In this document: piece by piece, positions 1 to 10,501 of the stretch | Numbering within the stretch: position 1 is the first letter of the stretch | How the letters are laid out: every line of letters starts with the position of its first letter | Origin: Mycolicibacterium tusciae JS617 | GTDB taxonomy: Bacteria > Actinomycetota > Actinomycetes > Mycobacteriales > Mycobacteriaceae | Assembly (NCBI RefSeq): GCF_000243415.2 | Contig: NZ_KI912270.1 | Coordinates: forward strand, 1,054,001 to 1,118,000 | DNA: 64,000 nucleotides | Direction of reading: 5' to 3' | Position numbers and translations under genes: made by a program | The notes under the pieces: generated by a model | Seen by the model: the letters and a program-made list of their open reading frames with translations, nothing else | Database searches by the model: none | Told to the model about the DNA's origin: nothing

Positions 1-947
1 AACTCGGCCGTGGTGGTCTCGAGGTACTTGGTGAAATCGTCACCCCACAGCTCGTTCTTGGTCAGGTAGTTCTGGTCCAGGTACTGCGTCCACTGGTCGG
101 ACTTGACCACTTGCTGCATGGTCTGGATCCACCAGTCGCGGGCGTAGTCCGGCACCTCGGGCGGAAGTATCAGGCCGCGCGGCATCGATGGCAGATCGGT
201 CATGCCCTTCTCGGCGCCCGTCGGAACCTCGGGAAGTGCCGCGAGGCGCTCCTTGCCGGTGAACAGCAGCGGCGTCATCTCACGTCCTTCAACCTGCCCC
301 AGGATGGAACCGGGATTGGACACCATCGCGTCGAGCGCGCCACTCAGGAGCGAGGTCTGCACCTGGCCCTCTTCGTTGTAGGGCACGTACTCGATCTCGT
401 AGCCGGCGTGCTCGGCGATCAGCGATTGAAGAATGAAATCGACGTTCACCGTGCCGATTCCTCCGACGACCACTTTGCCCTTGCCCTTCGCGAAGTTGAC
501 CCAGTCCTCGAAGGACTTGATGTTGCTCTTGCCGTCGACGAGCAGCAGTGCGTCGTCGGTGGCCATTAGGCCCACATGGGTGAAGTCCTTGTACGTCCAT
601 CCCGGATCTGCCTGCAGCGGTGTGGTGAGGAACGAGCCAGAGGTGGTCGAAATGTTGTACGGATCACCGGCTTTCGACATCAGGTAGCCCCAGCCGGTTG
701 CGCCGCTGCCACCCTCACGGTTCTCCACCGCGATGTTGGCGGGATAGAGCTTCTCGTCCTGGATTATTTGGACGAGCTTGCGGGCCATCAGGTCGTTGCC
801 ACCGCCAGGCCCGAATGCGATGGTCCAGTCGAGATCCTGGGAGGGGTAGTCCTGCGCGGATTCGGAGCTGGTGCTCCCACCGCTACATGCGGAGAGCACA
901 AGGGCTATCACGGCGAAGATTGTCGTCACTAAGACTTTCAGTCGCAT
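1..947 (-). CDS. TctC/Bug-type tricarboxylate-transporter substrate-binding lipoprotein (partial)
   Basis: Extracytoplasmic binding protein of the tripartite tricarboxylate transporter (Bug) family, which captures small carboxylates outside the membrane. The start ATG at 945-947 follows a GGAGGAG ribosome site. The N-terminus is a signal peptide ending in the lipobox LSAC, so the mature protein should be a lipoprotein. Next comes the family region WTIAFGPGGGNDLMAR, and further on the typical VVVGGIGTVNVDFILQ and LPEVPTGAEKG stretches. The reading frame is open to the window edge, so the C-terminus is missing. It lies 33 bp downstream of the thioesterase in the same direction, which suggests it feeds an acid to the CoA-ester enzymes upstream. 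The ligand cannot be read from sequence. No TctA/TctB membrane subunits are visible here. Confidence 0.88.
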   Translation of the reverse strand, partial: MRLKVLVTTIFAVIALVLSACSGGSTSSESAQDYPSQDLDWTIAFGPGGGNDLMARKLVQIIQDEKLYPANIAVENREGGSGATGWGYLMSKAGDPYNISTTSGSFLTTPLQADPGWTYKDFTHVGLMATDDALLLVDGKSNIKSFEDWVNFAKGKGKVVVGGIGTVNVDFILQSLIAEHAGYEIEYVPYNEEGQVQTSLLSGALDAMVSNPGSILGQVEGREMTPLLFTGKERLAALPEVPTGAEKGMTDLPSMPRGLILPPEVPDYARDWWIQTMQQVVKSDQWTQYLDQNYLTKNELWGDDFTKYLETTTAE

Positions 948-980
948 GGTGTTTCTCCTCGTTGAGTGATGGGTTGGGGT

Positions 981-1430
981 CTATTCGGGGGAGTGTCTGA
1001 ACCAGGAACCGGAGGCGACGGCTGCAAGTCGTCCTTGGTCGTCGACCATCCGCGATTCGAGCGCGACGATGCGCCGGCCGGGCTTGAGAATGCGGCCGGT
1101 GCAGACGACGTTGCTCTTGACAGGGCGCAGGAATCGCATCTCCATCTGGATCGTCGACCCGGCCGAAAGGAAGCGCTGACACGCATGGCCCATCGAGATA
1201 TCCAGTGCGGTCGACAGCACACCGCCGTGCATGGCGCCGCCCGCGTTGCATAGATGCAACGCGAAAGGCAGTGTCACCGAGCATGATTGCTCGTCGTCGT
1301 GATAGGCGATCGACAGCCCGAGGAAGTGGATGAGGAAATAGCGTCCGAACTCCGGCACGGCGGTGGCCGCCGCATACTGCGCGGCCTCGACCGGGTCGGG
1401 TATCGAACGCACGGAACCGGTGGTGGTCAT
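981..1430 (-). CDS. PaaI/hotdog-fold acyl-CoA thioesterase
   Basis: A 149-residue single-domain hotdog thioesterase, expected to hydrolyse an acyl- or aryl-CoA in the cytoplasm. The PaaI-type segment NAGGAMHGGVLSTALDISMG carries the HGG motif and the acidic residue on the hotdog helix, and later strands (MEMRFLRPV, ALESRMVDDQGRLAA) complete the fold. The ATG at 1428-1430 overlaps the stop of the enoyl-CoA hydratase by four bases (ATGA), so translation is probably coupled. Longer upstream in-frame extensions are out-of-frame reading of the hydratase gene. It likely releases the acid product or recycles CoA in the pathway encoded by this operon. Substrate unknown. Confidence 0.85.
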   Translation of the reverse strand: MTTTGSVRSIPDPVEAAQYAAATAVPEFGRYFLIHFLGLSIAYHDDEQSCSVTLPFALHLCNAGGAMHGGVLSTALDISMGHACQRFLSAGSTIQMEMRFLRPVKSNVVCTGRILKPGRRIVALESRMVDDQGRLAAVASGSWFRHSPE

Positions 1431-2209
1431 GACCAGGTGAACCTCGGCGGCCGCTTTTCGAGGAAGGACCGAACGCCTTCGGCATAGTCCTCGGTGTCGA
1501 AGGACGAATTGCGGATGTCGACGGTGATTTCGTCGTCGGCCGTCTGGCCTCCGATGACCAGATCGACGATCCGCTTGGCCGACCGCACGCTGAACTGGGC
1601 GCGCGTGGTGATCAGTTTGGCGAATTCGTAGGTGTGTTTCTCGAGATCGTCGGCGGGAAGAAGTTCGTCGATCAGACCGAGACGCAACGCATCGTCTGCG
1701 TAGACATGCTGACCGGAGTACAGGATCCATTTGGCGCGCGAGGGCCCGACAACGTCGACGAGACGCTTGGTGGATTCGAGGCTGTAGACCAGTCCGAGCT
1801 TGGCCGGCGTGATGCCGAACCGGGAACGCTCATCGGCGAATCGAATGTCACACGCGAGGGCGACGCCGCAGCCGCCACCGATGCAGTATCCGTGCACCAT
1901 CGCGATGGTCGGCTTGGTGAAACGTTCGATCGCATGCTCGGCGCCGGCGACCTGCTCGTTGTAGGCCTTGGCAGAGTTGCTGTTGCCGCGTACCTCTTCG
2001 AACTCGCTGATGTCGGCGCCGGAGGCGAAGCTGCGCGTGCCCGCGCCGCGAACGACGACCACCTTGACGCCCGCATCGGCGTCCAATTCGGCGAAAATCT
2101 CGGGGATACGCCTGTACATGCCAAGCGAGATCGCGTTGTGGGTGTCGGGCTTGTTCAGTACCACGGTGGCGATTCCATCGTCATGCTCGACGAAGACGTC
2201 GTCAGTCAT
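1427..2209 (-). CDS. enoyl-CoA hydratase/isomerase (crotonase family)
   Basis: A 260-residue crotonase-family protein. The N-terminus IATVVLNKPDTHNAIS and the oxyanion-hole segment around SFASGADISEFEEV (about residue 60), followed by MVHGYCIGGGCGVALACDIR (about residue 100), are typical of the family. The C-terminal helix ending in RPPRFTW is also usual. It would hydrate or isomerise an enoyl-CoA in beta-oxidation-like degradation. The start at 2207-2209 overlaps the stop of the CoA-transferase (ATGA), and its own stop overlaps the thioesterase start, so three genes form a tightly coupled operon. The exact substrate and the hydratase versus isomerase activity cannot be separated from sequence alone. 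Confidence 0.88.
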   Translation of the reverse strand: MTDDVFVEHDDGIATVVLNKPDTHNAISLGMYRRIPEIFAELDADAGVKVVVVRGAGTRSFASGADISEFEEVRGNSNSAKAYNEQVAGAEHAIERFTKPTIAMVHGYCIGGGCGVALACDIRFADERSRFGITPAKLGLVYSLESTKRLVDVVGPSRAKWILYSGQHVYADDALRLGLIDELLPADDLEKHTYEFAKLITTRAQFSVRSAKRIVDLVIGGQTADDEITVDIRNSSFDTEDYAEGVRSFLEKRPPRFTWS

Positions 2210-3429
2210 GCGGTGCGTCCCTCCTGCAGGTCGGGGTGAGCGTCGAACAGGGTGCCGTCGGCGAACAGGCGATCGAGTTCGGTGGACCCGACTCCGATCT
2301 CGGTGAGGACGGAGGCGGTGTGCTGTCCGAGCCACGGGGCGGGGGAGCGCACGCCGAATTCGAGTTCGGAGAATCGCGTCGGCGGTGCGATCGTCTTCAT
2401 CGGCCCGATGATGGGATGCTCGAGGTCGACGATCATGCCGCGGGCCTGCACATGAGGATCGGCAAGTGTTTCCTCGTAGGTCAGCACCGGCCCGCCCGGC
2501 ACGCCGGCGACATCGAGCCGGTCCACCCAGGCGTCAGTCGGCAAAGTTGTTGTGATCGACTCGATTTCGCGTTCCAGATCGTCAAGATGAGCCATCCGCG
2601 CGGGCAAGTCGACGAAGCGGGGATCGTCGGCCCAGTCCGGCCGTTTCAGGACGTCGTTGATCAGTCGCAGCCACAGCCGGTCGGTGTTGGCGCCGATCGT
2701 GACGTACCCGTCTGCGGTGCGGTAGGCCTGATACGGGGCGGAGCGTCGATGCCGGGTTCCGGTCTGGGCCGGCGCCTCGCCGCTGCCGAAGAAGGCGCCG
2801 GATTCCCACACTGTCCAGGCCAGCCCCGCATCCACGAGTGAGATGTCGATGTACTGGCCGGCCCCGGTCTTCCGACGTTCCAGTTCCGCGGCGAGGATCG
2901 AGTAGATCGCAGTGGCGCCCGCGGCGATGTCGTTGATGGCGATGCCGACCTTGGTCGGCTTTCCGTCGGGCTGGCCGGTCATTCGCAAGAAGCCGCCGAT
3001 GCCCTGGGCCATGATGTCGAACCCGGGCCGATCGCGATACGGGCCGGTCTGGCCGAATCCACTGATCGAGCAGTACAGGATGTCCTCGCGGACTCGACGC
3101 ATGGACTCGTAGTCGATACCCAGTCGACGGGTGACGCCGGGGCGGAAGTTTTCGATGACCAGATCCGCGGTAGCCCCCAGTTCGTGGAAAAGCTCACGGC
3201 CCCGCTCGGACTTGAGGTCCAGAGCAATGGAGCGCTTGCTGCGGTTGGGCATCGCGAACGGATAGCTCTCGCCGTTGACCTTCGGGGCCATCCGGCGCGA
3301 GTCGTCGCCAGTGCCTGGCTGTTCGACCTTGATCACGTCTGCGCCGAGCTCGGCGAGGACCATCGTGCAGTAGGGGCCAGACAGGAAACGCGTCAAGTCC
3401 AGGACCCGGAAGCCGGTGAGGGGATGCAT
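2206..3429 (-). CDS. CaiB/BaiF family (class III) CoA-transferase
   Basis: A 407-residue class III CoA-transferase that moves CoA between acids, usually from succinyl-CoA or a related donor. The N-terminus LTGFRVLDLTRFLSGPYCTM, the segment IKVEQPGTGDDSRRM and the middle region with DLVIENFRPG, including the family aspartate in PGFDIMAQGIGG (about residue 145), match the family. I chose the ATG at 3427-3429 because GGAAGG lies five to six bases upstream; the in-frame ATG at 3444 has no such site. It heads the operon CoA-transferase, hydratase, thioesterase, TctC and is divergent from the IclR regulator. A role in activating the imported acid is likely. Confidence 0.88.
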   Translation of the reverse strand: MHPLTGFRVLDLTRFLSGPYCTMVLAELGADVIKVEQPGTGDDSRRMAPKVNGESYPFAMPNRSKRSIALDLKSERGRELFHELGATADLVIENFRPGVTRRLGIDYESMRRVREDILYCSISGFGQTGPYRDRPGFDIMAQGIGGFLRMTGQPDGKPTKVGIAINDIAAGATAIYSILAAELERRKTGAGQYIDISLVDAGLAWTVWESGAFFGSGEAPAQTGTRHRRSAPYQAYRTADGYVTIGANTDRLWLRLINDVLKRPDWADDPRFVDLPARMAHLDDLEREIESITTTLPTDAWVDRLDVAGVPGGPVLTYEETLADPHVQARGMIVDLEHPIIGPMKTIAPPTRFSELEFGVRSPAPWLGQHTASVLTEIGVGSTELDRLFADGTLFDAHPDLQEGRTA

Positions 3430-3568
3430 TAGTCCTTCCCGCATTGTGGAAACTGTATTACGCTATGCAGGAACACTAAGACGGTGATCGGCATCACGTC
3501 AAGCATGGATAGCGTCGTGGATCACACTGCAAACCAACGGACGTGTGCGATCTTGAAACGGGGAGCGA

Positions 3569-4414
3569 ATGAGGGGAAACCGCGTGGAGAACGGCGAAAA
3601 CAGTGTGGAAGTGCAGCGACGCAACGGCGTGCAATCGATCGATCGCGCCGTCGCAATCCTGCGATGCTTCGACGGCCGCAAACCCGAATTGGGCCTCAGC
3701 GAAATCGCGCGATCGACGGGATTGTCCACCAGCACGGTGCATCGCCTGCTCGGAGCGATGCAGAAAAACCAGCTGGTGCGACAGACCGGCACCAAGCGAT
3801 ACGGGCTGGGGCCGCTGTTGCTTCAATTGGCGAACTCGGGCGCGATGCCGCGGACTCTTCGCGCGGCCGCGCTGCCGTTCATGACCGATTTGCGCGATGA
3901 GTTCGACGAAACGATCGGGCTACACGAGCTCCACGGAGACCACCGGATCGTCGCGGCCCAGGTGGAGAGCAATCAGGAGCTTCGCCGGACGTACACCGAT
4001 ATCGGCGTGCCGATCAGGCTGGCATACGGGGGGCCGGGCAAGGCGATTCTCGCCGTCCTGCCTGCGGCAGAGCTCGAACGCCACCTCAGGGAGCCGATCC
4101 AACCGATCACCACCACCACCACGGTCGAGCGTGCCGATATCGAACAAGAACTCCAGGCGACCCGCCTCCGCGGCTACTCAGAGTCCAAAGGACAACGCAC
4201 AGTGGGGATTTACGCCGTTGCCGCACCGATATTCGACCACACTCAGCAGGTTGTCGGGGCACTCGGAGCTTCGGTTCCCGAGGTTCGGATGGATGCTGAG
4301 CGCGCGCAACTGATCGGAGCCCGGGTCCGCGAAGTCGCATGGCAGCTGTCCACCGCGCTGGGTGCGACGGCCGAGGGTGTGCGCGCGGTGAGACCGGATA
4401 TCAGATTGGGCTAG
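3569..4414 (+). CDS. IclR-family transcriptional regulator
   Basis: A 281-residue IclR regulator. Residues about 20-80 form the winged helix-turn-helix (SIDRAVAILRCFDG, then LGLSEIARSTGLSTSTVHRL), and residues about 100-260 the GAF-like effector domain, with the family motif RTVGIYAVAAPIFD near the C-terminus. A GGGAG site precedes the ATG; a GTG five codons on is an alternative. The gene is divergent from the CoA-transferase operon, with 139 bp between the starts, so it most likely controls that operon in response to the acid or its CoA ester. The intergenic region carries no dyad clear enough to call an operator. Confidence 0.88.
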   Translation: MRGNRVENGENSVEVQRRNGVQSIDRAVAILRCFDGRKPELGLSEIARSTGLSTSTVHRLLGAMQKNQLVRQTGTKRYGLGPLLLQLANSGAMPRTLRAAALPFMTDLRDEFDETIGLHELHGDHRIVAAQVESNQELRRTYTDIGVPIRLAYGGPGKAILAVLPAAELERHLREPIQPITTTTTVERADIEQELQATRLRGYSESKGQRTVGIYAVAAPIFDHTQQVVGALGASVPEVRMDAERAQLIGARVREVAWQLSTALGATAEGVRAVRPDIRLG

Positions 4415-4657
4415 CAATCGCGGGGATCGCGTCGGGCATAACACCATTGGCCGGGCCCTGGCGCCGATGGGGTGACCCGGAACACTTGCCGGCGCCTTGC
4501 GGTCACTTTTCGATCACGGTACGACAACTCATTGGCCATGTGCCACGCGGCAATTGGGCTGTCTGCACCTTCTGCCTGTACAAGTGGTCATAGCGAACTG
4601 TGGGTCGGAGTGGACACACGACGGTTCGCATCGTAATTCGAGAAAGTAGAAAGTCCG
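4415..4657. other. intergenic region upstream of ripD
   Basis: About 240 bp between the IclR stop and the ripD-like start. I see no convincing coding sequence. The promoter for the ripD-like gene presumably lies here, but no clear -10/-35 pair stands out. Confidence 0.4.
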
Positions 4658-5197
4658 ATGAGAAGGATCTACGCCTTGGCGATCAGCCTGGCGCTGTTGG
4701 TTGCGACACCCAGTCTGGCGACCGCTGCGCCGTTACCCCGGCCCGCCAGTCAGCAGCAGGCAATCCAAACAGTGATCGCGCGTGGACTTGCCCAACGCGG
4801 CGTTCCCTTTTCGTTCGGTGGCGGCGACGTCAACGGGCCCACCCGTGGTAGCGGCCCAACCGCCAACGCGCTCGGACTGGACCCCGAGGGCAGGGTCGTT
4901 GGACTGAACCCGGCCGCGGATGTCGTCGGATTCGACGCGTCCGGCCTCATGGTCTATGCCTTCGCCGGAGTCGGCGTCAAGCTGCCTCGCAGCTCGGGGG
5001 CGCAGTACAAGGTCGGTCAGAAGGTGACACCCGCGCAGGCACTTCCGGGTGACCTGCTCTTCTATGGACCCGAGGGCAACGACAGCGTCGCCCTCTTCAT
5101 CGGTAACGGGCAGATGCTCGAGGTCGGCGACACCGTCACGGTGTCCCCGGTGCGCACCAACAACATGACGCCATACCTCACCCGCATCATCGCTTAG
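4658..5197 (+). CDS. ripD: RipD-like non-catalytic NlpC/P60 peptidoglycan-binding protein
   Basis: A 179-residue exported NlpC/P60-fold protein with a Sec signal peptide (residues 1-24, ending ATAAP). The fold is recognisable from FSFGGGDV, the DxSGL segment and the PGDLLFY strand. The catalytic cysteine of active family members (DCSGL) is alanine here (DASGL, about residue 95), and the usual histidine is serine (NDSVALFIGNG, about residue 143). These are the same substitutions known in mycobacterial RipD, which binds peptidoglycan without cleaving it. It should therefore act in the cell wall as a binding or scaffolding protein rather than an endopeptidase. The protein ends right after the fold, without a long proline-rich tail. 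Confidence 0.82.
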   Translation: MRRIYALAISLALLVATPSLATAAPLPRPASQQQAIQTVIARGLAQRGVPFSFGGGDVNGPTRGSGPTANALGLDPEGRVVGLNPAADVVGFDASGLMVYAFAGVGVKLPRSSGAQYKVGQKVTPAQALPGDLLFYGPEGNDSVALFIGNGQMLEVGDTVTVSPVRTNNMTPYLTRIIA

Positions 5198-6647
<1,450 letters not shown>

Positions 6648-6654
<7 letters not shown>

Positions 6655-8198
6655 GCGGAGGTCAATGTTCCGTCGATGACGAGCGCGCGTAACGCCCGGC
6701 GGTTGAGCTTGCCGCTTCCGAGCGTGGGAACCTGCTCGGTGGTCGCGAGCACCCACTGAGTGGGAACCTTGTAGCCGGACAATTGATCCCGCGTACGCGC
6801 CGTGAGAGATTGCAGGTCGATCCGGGCGACGGCGGGCACGACGACCGCACATACCTGCTCGCCGCGGATCGGGTCGTCGATTCCGACCACAACGCATTGC
6901 GCCACGTCGGCGAACTGCTCGATGACCGACTCGACCTCCAGCGGCGAGACGTTCGCGCCCGCGGCCTTGATGAGCTCGCTGGTGCGGCCCACATAGAACA
7001 GCCGCGGATCGCCGTGCTTGCGGTAGACGCGGTCGCCGGTGTGATACCAGCCGTCCTCGTCGAAGGTCTCGGCCCGTTCGCGCTTGTTGTAACCGGCCAT
7101 CACCCCGATACCGCGAACGAGGAGTTCGCCGACGCTGCCGTCGGGGACCGGATTGCCGTCGTCGTCCACGATGCGCATGTCGGTGTACACGAAGCCGCCC
7201 GCGGTCTCACTCATGGTGCGATGTACGGGAAATCCGTCGGGCACATCGGTCATCGCGATGTCCAACGGACCCTCAAGCAGCATCGGCGCGCTGGACAGAT
7301 CGCGGTGGGAGAACGTCGGATGCTCGCGCAACCGTTGGGTGAAGGCCGGCCATCCCACGATGCCCGTCGCCCGCTCGCGTTCGATGAGATCGAGGGCCGT
7401 CTCGGCGTCCAGCCGAGGCATGACGAGGAGTGTCACGGGCTGGTGCAGAGCACCCGTAATCGCGAGTAGCCCGCCGATCCAGAAGAACGGCATCGCGCAC
7501 AGAACCTGGGCGTCGGCGCCCGAACCCGTCACCGCGCGGATTGCGTCCGGCCATGTCGAGGTCTGCCGCACCAGCGTGCCGTGAGTGTGCAGCACCCCTT
7601 TGGGGTCCGCCGTCGACCCCGACGTATGGATCATGATGGCCAGATCCGCCGGAGAAACCTCGTCTTCGACCGCCGCCAGAATCTCTTGCGGCACTGCGAC
7701 TTCGGCCTCGTCGTAACTTATCGCCCAGCGCCGGTCCGAGGCACCGGTGAACACGACGCCACGCAGGTAGGGCGCCGCCCGTAGCGCGAGCCGGTTGGTC
7801 GGTTGGCCGGACAGTTCTGGCAGCGCCTCTTCAAGGCGTTCGGCCACATCGATGGTCAGCACCCCCGGCGGGGCGATCAACAGCCCGACATCGGCGAGCC
7901 GGACCACTTTGGCGATTTCCGCAGGCGCGTACAGCGTGCTCAGCGGGACCACCACCGCACCGATCCTGGATGCGGCCAGCCACCAGGTCACCCATTCGGC
8001 ACCGTTGGCGAAGAACAGCCCGACGCGCGTGCCCTTGCCGACGCCCTGGGCCAGCAGCCAGCGAGCGAGTTGCGCCGACCGGTGCTCTGCCTGGCGATAG
8101 GTGAGCCGTTCAGTCGGTGTGACCAGATAGGTCTCGTCGCCGAACTCGTGCGCGCTGCGCTCCAGAAGTGCAGGGATGGTCAGGCGCGGCTGATTCAC
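6648..8198 (-). CDS. acyl-CoA synthetase / AMP-dependent ligase (ANL superfamily)
   Basis: A 516-residue ANL-family ligase that would activate a carboxylic acid with ATP and CoA. The P-loop-like A3 motif IMIHTSGSTADPKGVLHTH (about residue 195), the A5 region with MSETAGG, the A7/A8 region GWYHTGDRVYRKHGDPRLFYVGR and the C-terminal catalytic lysine region (TLGSGKLNRR) are all visible. It is divergent from the acyl-CoA dehydrogenase-like gene with 77 bp between starts, so the two may act on the same substrate. Its 3' end overlaps the 3' end of proS by 7 bp. Substrate not predictable. Confidence 0.88.
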
Positions 8199-8275
8199 GA
8201 GCGAAGTCTATGGGCCGGAAAAATTACGCGTCGTGGGGTATCGAAATTACCCTTGCGGGCGGTTAAGGTCAGCAC

Positions 8276-9460
8276 ATGACGACGACTGTCGAAGCGACTG
8301 ACCGGGTGGTGGCACTTGCACGGGGCATGCGTGAGCTCGTGGCTGCCCAGGCCGCGGAGTCCGAACGGGCACGCACCCTCACGTCGGAGATCGTGGAGGC
8401 GATGTGGGCCAGCGGGCTGATGACGGCGTTCAATCCGGTCGAGGCCGGGGGAGTCGAACCGTCGCTGCGCGAGATGATCGAGACCTGGATCGAAATGGCA
8501 TGGCAGGACGGCTCCTTCGGATGGGTCGGAATCGCCAACCTGCCGTCATCGTTTGCGGCGGCGGCGTATCTGCCCGACGAAGGATTCGCGGAGGTGTTCA
8601 CCGCACACCAGAACCGCGTGACGATGGGTGGCCAGTTCTTCCCCAACGGGCAGGGCCGCGCGGTGGACGGCGGCTACACGCTGAGCGGGGCGTGGAGTTT
8701 CGGCTCGGGGACCGGCCATGCGGAATACGTGGCGGCAGGCTTCTTCCCGATGGACGACACCGAGATGCGCTGGATCAGCGAAGGTGTACCCGACATGCGG
8801 GTGGCCGTCATCCCTCGCGAGGAGATCGACTTCAACGACGGGTGGTTTGTCCAGGGGCTCAAGGGAACCGGGTCCTACGACTACAGCGTGCAGGACGTTT
8901 TCGTGCCTGAGCACCGGACGTTCGCGCTGTTCTCGCGGCAGGCGCTGCGGGGCTCGTCGCCCGCCACCCGGATGGGCCTCATGCCCGTCACGGCCGCAGG
9001 GCATGCGTCGTGGGCGCTCGGCGTCGCCAAGAGCATGCTCGACGATGTCTCCGAACTCGCGGCCACCAAGTTCCGGATGAGCGACATGGCGTCACTGGCC
9101 AGTCGCCAGACCTTTCAGAAGGGGCTCGCCCATCACGTCGCAGCCTGGCGTGCCGCACGACTGCTGGTGATCGAGGCATTCACCACCGCGGAGGCGGCCG
9201 TTGCAGCGGGAGAGGAATTGACCCCAACGTTGCGTGCAGATATGCGCGTTGCCGCTGTCTACGCCACCGACATCTCGCGGGAGGCCGCCGAATGGGCGCA
9301 CCTGGTCGCGGGCACGAGTTCGATTCGGGAAGGCAGCCGCCTCGAGCGAGCATTCCGGGATATCTACACCGGTAGTCAGCACGCGTTCATCAGCGAGAAG
9401 GTGGCCATGGATGCGGCACAGATCTGGCTCGGCATCATCGACGATCAGTTCGGCCTCTGA
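8276..9460 (+). CDS. acyl-CoA dehydrogenase-like flavoprotein (HsaA/HpaB-type C-terminal domain)
   Basis: A 394-residue protein of the acyl-CoA dehydrogenase superfamily, resembling the flavin-dependent monooxygenase branch (HsaA, DszC-like). The central segment GYTLSGAWSFGSGTGHAEYV and LKGTGSYDYSVQDVFVPEHR are typical of this branch. The C-terminal helical domain ends in RDIYTGSQHAFISEKVAMD; the usual catalytic glutamate of true acyl-CoA dehydrogenases is not evident. It may hydroxylate a substrate with reduced flavin supplied by a reductase, or oxidise a CoA ester. Divergent from the acyl-CoA ligase. Its last 16 bp overlap the convergent DJ-1/PfpI gene. Confidence 0.82.
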   Translation: MTTTVEATDRVVALARGMRELVAAQAAESERARTLTSEIVEAMWASGLMTAFNPVEAGGVEPSLREMIETWIEMAWQDGSFGWVGIANLPSSFAAAAYLPDEGFAEVFTAHQNRVTMGGQFFPNGQGRAVDGGYTLSGAWSFGSGTGHAEYVAAGFFPMDDTEMRWISEGVPDMRVAVIPREEIDFNDGWFVQGLKGTGSYDYSVQDVFVPEHRTFALFSRQALRGSSPATRMGLMPVTAAGHASWALGVAKSMLDDVSELAATKFRMSDMASLASRQTFQKGLAHHVAAWRAARLLVIEAFTTAEAAVAAGEELTPTLRADMRVAAVYATDISREAAEWAHLVAGTSSIREGSRLERAFRDIYTGSQHAFISEKVAMDAAQIWLGIIDDQFGL

Positions 9461-10056
9461 TCCGGTGCGCGCCACACGTCCGTCGGCATCGGGTGCGCGA
9501 TAGCCCGCGCGACTTTGTCCGCCACGGCCCCACCGAGTTCCCGCTGTACCAGCCACAGCGCCAGGTCGATGCCTGCGGTAACCGCGCCCGCGGTCACCAC
9601 ATTGCCGTCGTCGACGACGCGACTGCGGTGGACGACCGCGCCGTACTGCGAAAGTTCCTCGAGCGCTGCGGGGTTCGTGGTGGCATTACGACCGCGGAGG
9701 ATCCCGGCCTCGCCGAGCAGGAGTGCACCCGTACAGACCGACCCCACCCACCGCGCGGAGACCGACAAATCGGCGATGAGGCTCGGCAGCGTGCCGCGCC
9801 GAATCTCCCGACGCACACCGGTATCCGTTCCATCCACCCAGCTACCGCCCGGCACGAACAGCGCCTCGGGCGTGCCCAGTTCGTCGGCGACGTGCAGTTG
9901 CAGCCCGTCGGCGGCAGACACCAACGGTGGCCCGTCGAGGCGTACGAGCGCGACATCGAGGTCGGGATCGATGTTCGCCGCGCGGGCGAACACCTCCCAC
10001 GGGGCGACGACGTCCAGGGCGTCGAACCCCTCGAACACGACGATCTCAATTCGCAT
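9445..10056 (-). CDS. DJ-1/PfpI family protein (GATase1-like)
   Basis: A 203-residue DJ-1/PfpI domain protein, similar to the N-terminal half of GlxA-type regulators but without the AraC DNA-binding domain. The nucleophile elbow is WVGSVCTGALLLGEAG with the cysteine at about residue 107, and LFVPGG at about residue 67 precedes it. Members include isonitrile hydratases, glyoxalase III-like enzymes and chaperones, so a specific reaction cannot be assigned. It is divergent from the small membrane protein, with only 34 bp between starts. Confidence 0.82.
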   Translation of the reverse strand: MRIEIVVFEGFDALDVVAPWEVFARAANIDPDLDVALVRLDGPPLVSAADGLQLHVADELGTPEALFVPGGSWVDGTDTGVRREIRRGTLPSLIADLSVSARWVGSVCTGALLLGEAGILRGRNATTNPAALEELSQYGAVVHRSRVVDDGNVVTAGAVTAGIDLALWLVQRELGGAVADKVARAIAHPMPTDVWRAPDQRPN

Positions 10057-10090
10057 CTACTCACTCTCGTCCTGCCCTAGGCTGCACGCC

Positions 10091-10480
10091 ATGCCTTTGG
10101 ACCGCGCAGCACTCGCCGTGGGCGGCATCCGCCTCGCGTCGGGAATCTCGTTCCTCGTCGATCCGCTCCGCGCCAACAAGCTGTGGGGAGATTCCGGCGA
10201 ACCGGCCCCGACGGCACAGCTTCTGCTGCACTCCATGGGCTATCGCGACGCGCTCATCGGCGCCTTGATGCTGTCCGCTGCGGTGCGCGGAAAGGACACC
10301 AGGGGCTGGTTTCTGGCCTCGGGCGGAGCCGATGCGTCTGACCTGTTGGGCGGGATGAGGGTGCACCACGAGATGAGTCGCTCACAGCAGCTCATCGGGC
10401 TCGGCGGCGCCGTCGTCGGCATCGGGGTCGGGCTGTGGGGCGCAACTCGTCGCCGGCCGAAGCCGGCGGCGGCCGCATAA
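10091..10480 (+). CDS. small membrane protein, DUF4267-like
   Basis: A 129-residue protein with three or four hydrophobic stretches: around residues 5-25 (AALAVGGIRLASGISFLV), 50-62 (DALIGALMLSAAV), 75-90 and 98-115 (LIGLGGAVVGIGVGLWG), then a basic tail RRRPKPAAAA. Layout and length fit the DUF4267-like membrane proteins of actinobacteria. No catalytic motif is visible and no function is known. It starts 34 bp from the divergent DJ-1/PfpI gene. Confidence 0.65.
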   Translation: MPLDRAALAVGGIRLASGISFLVDPLRANKLWGDSGEPAPTAQLLLHSMGYRDALIGALMLSAAVRGKDTRGWFLASGGADASDLLGGMRVHHEMSRSQQLIGLGGAVVGIGVGLWGATRRRPKPAAAA

Positions 10481-10501
10481 CTCGCGTCGTCCGGTAGCGC
10501 G

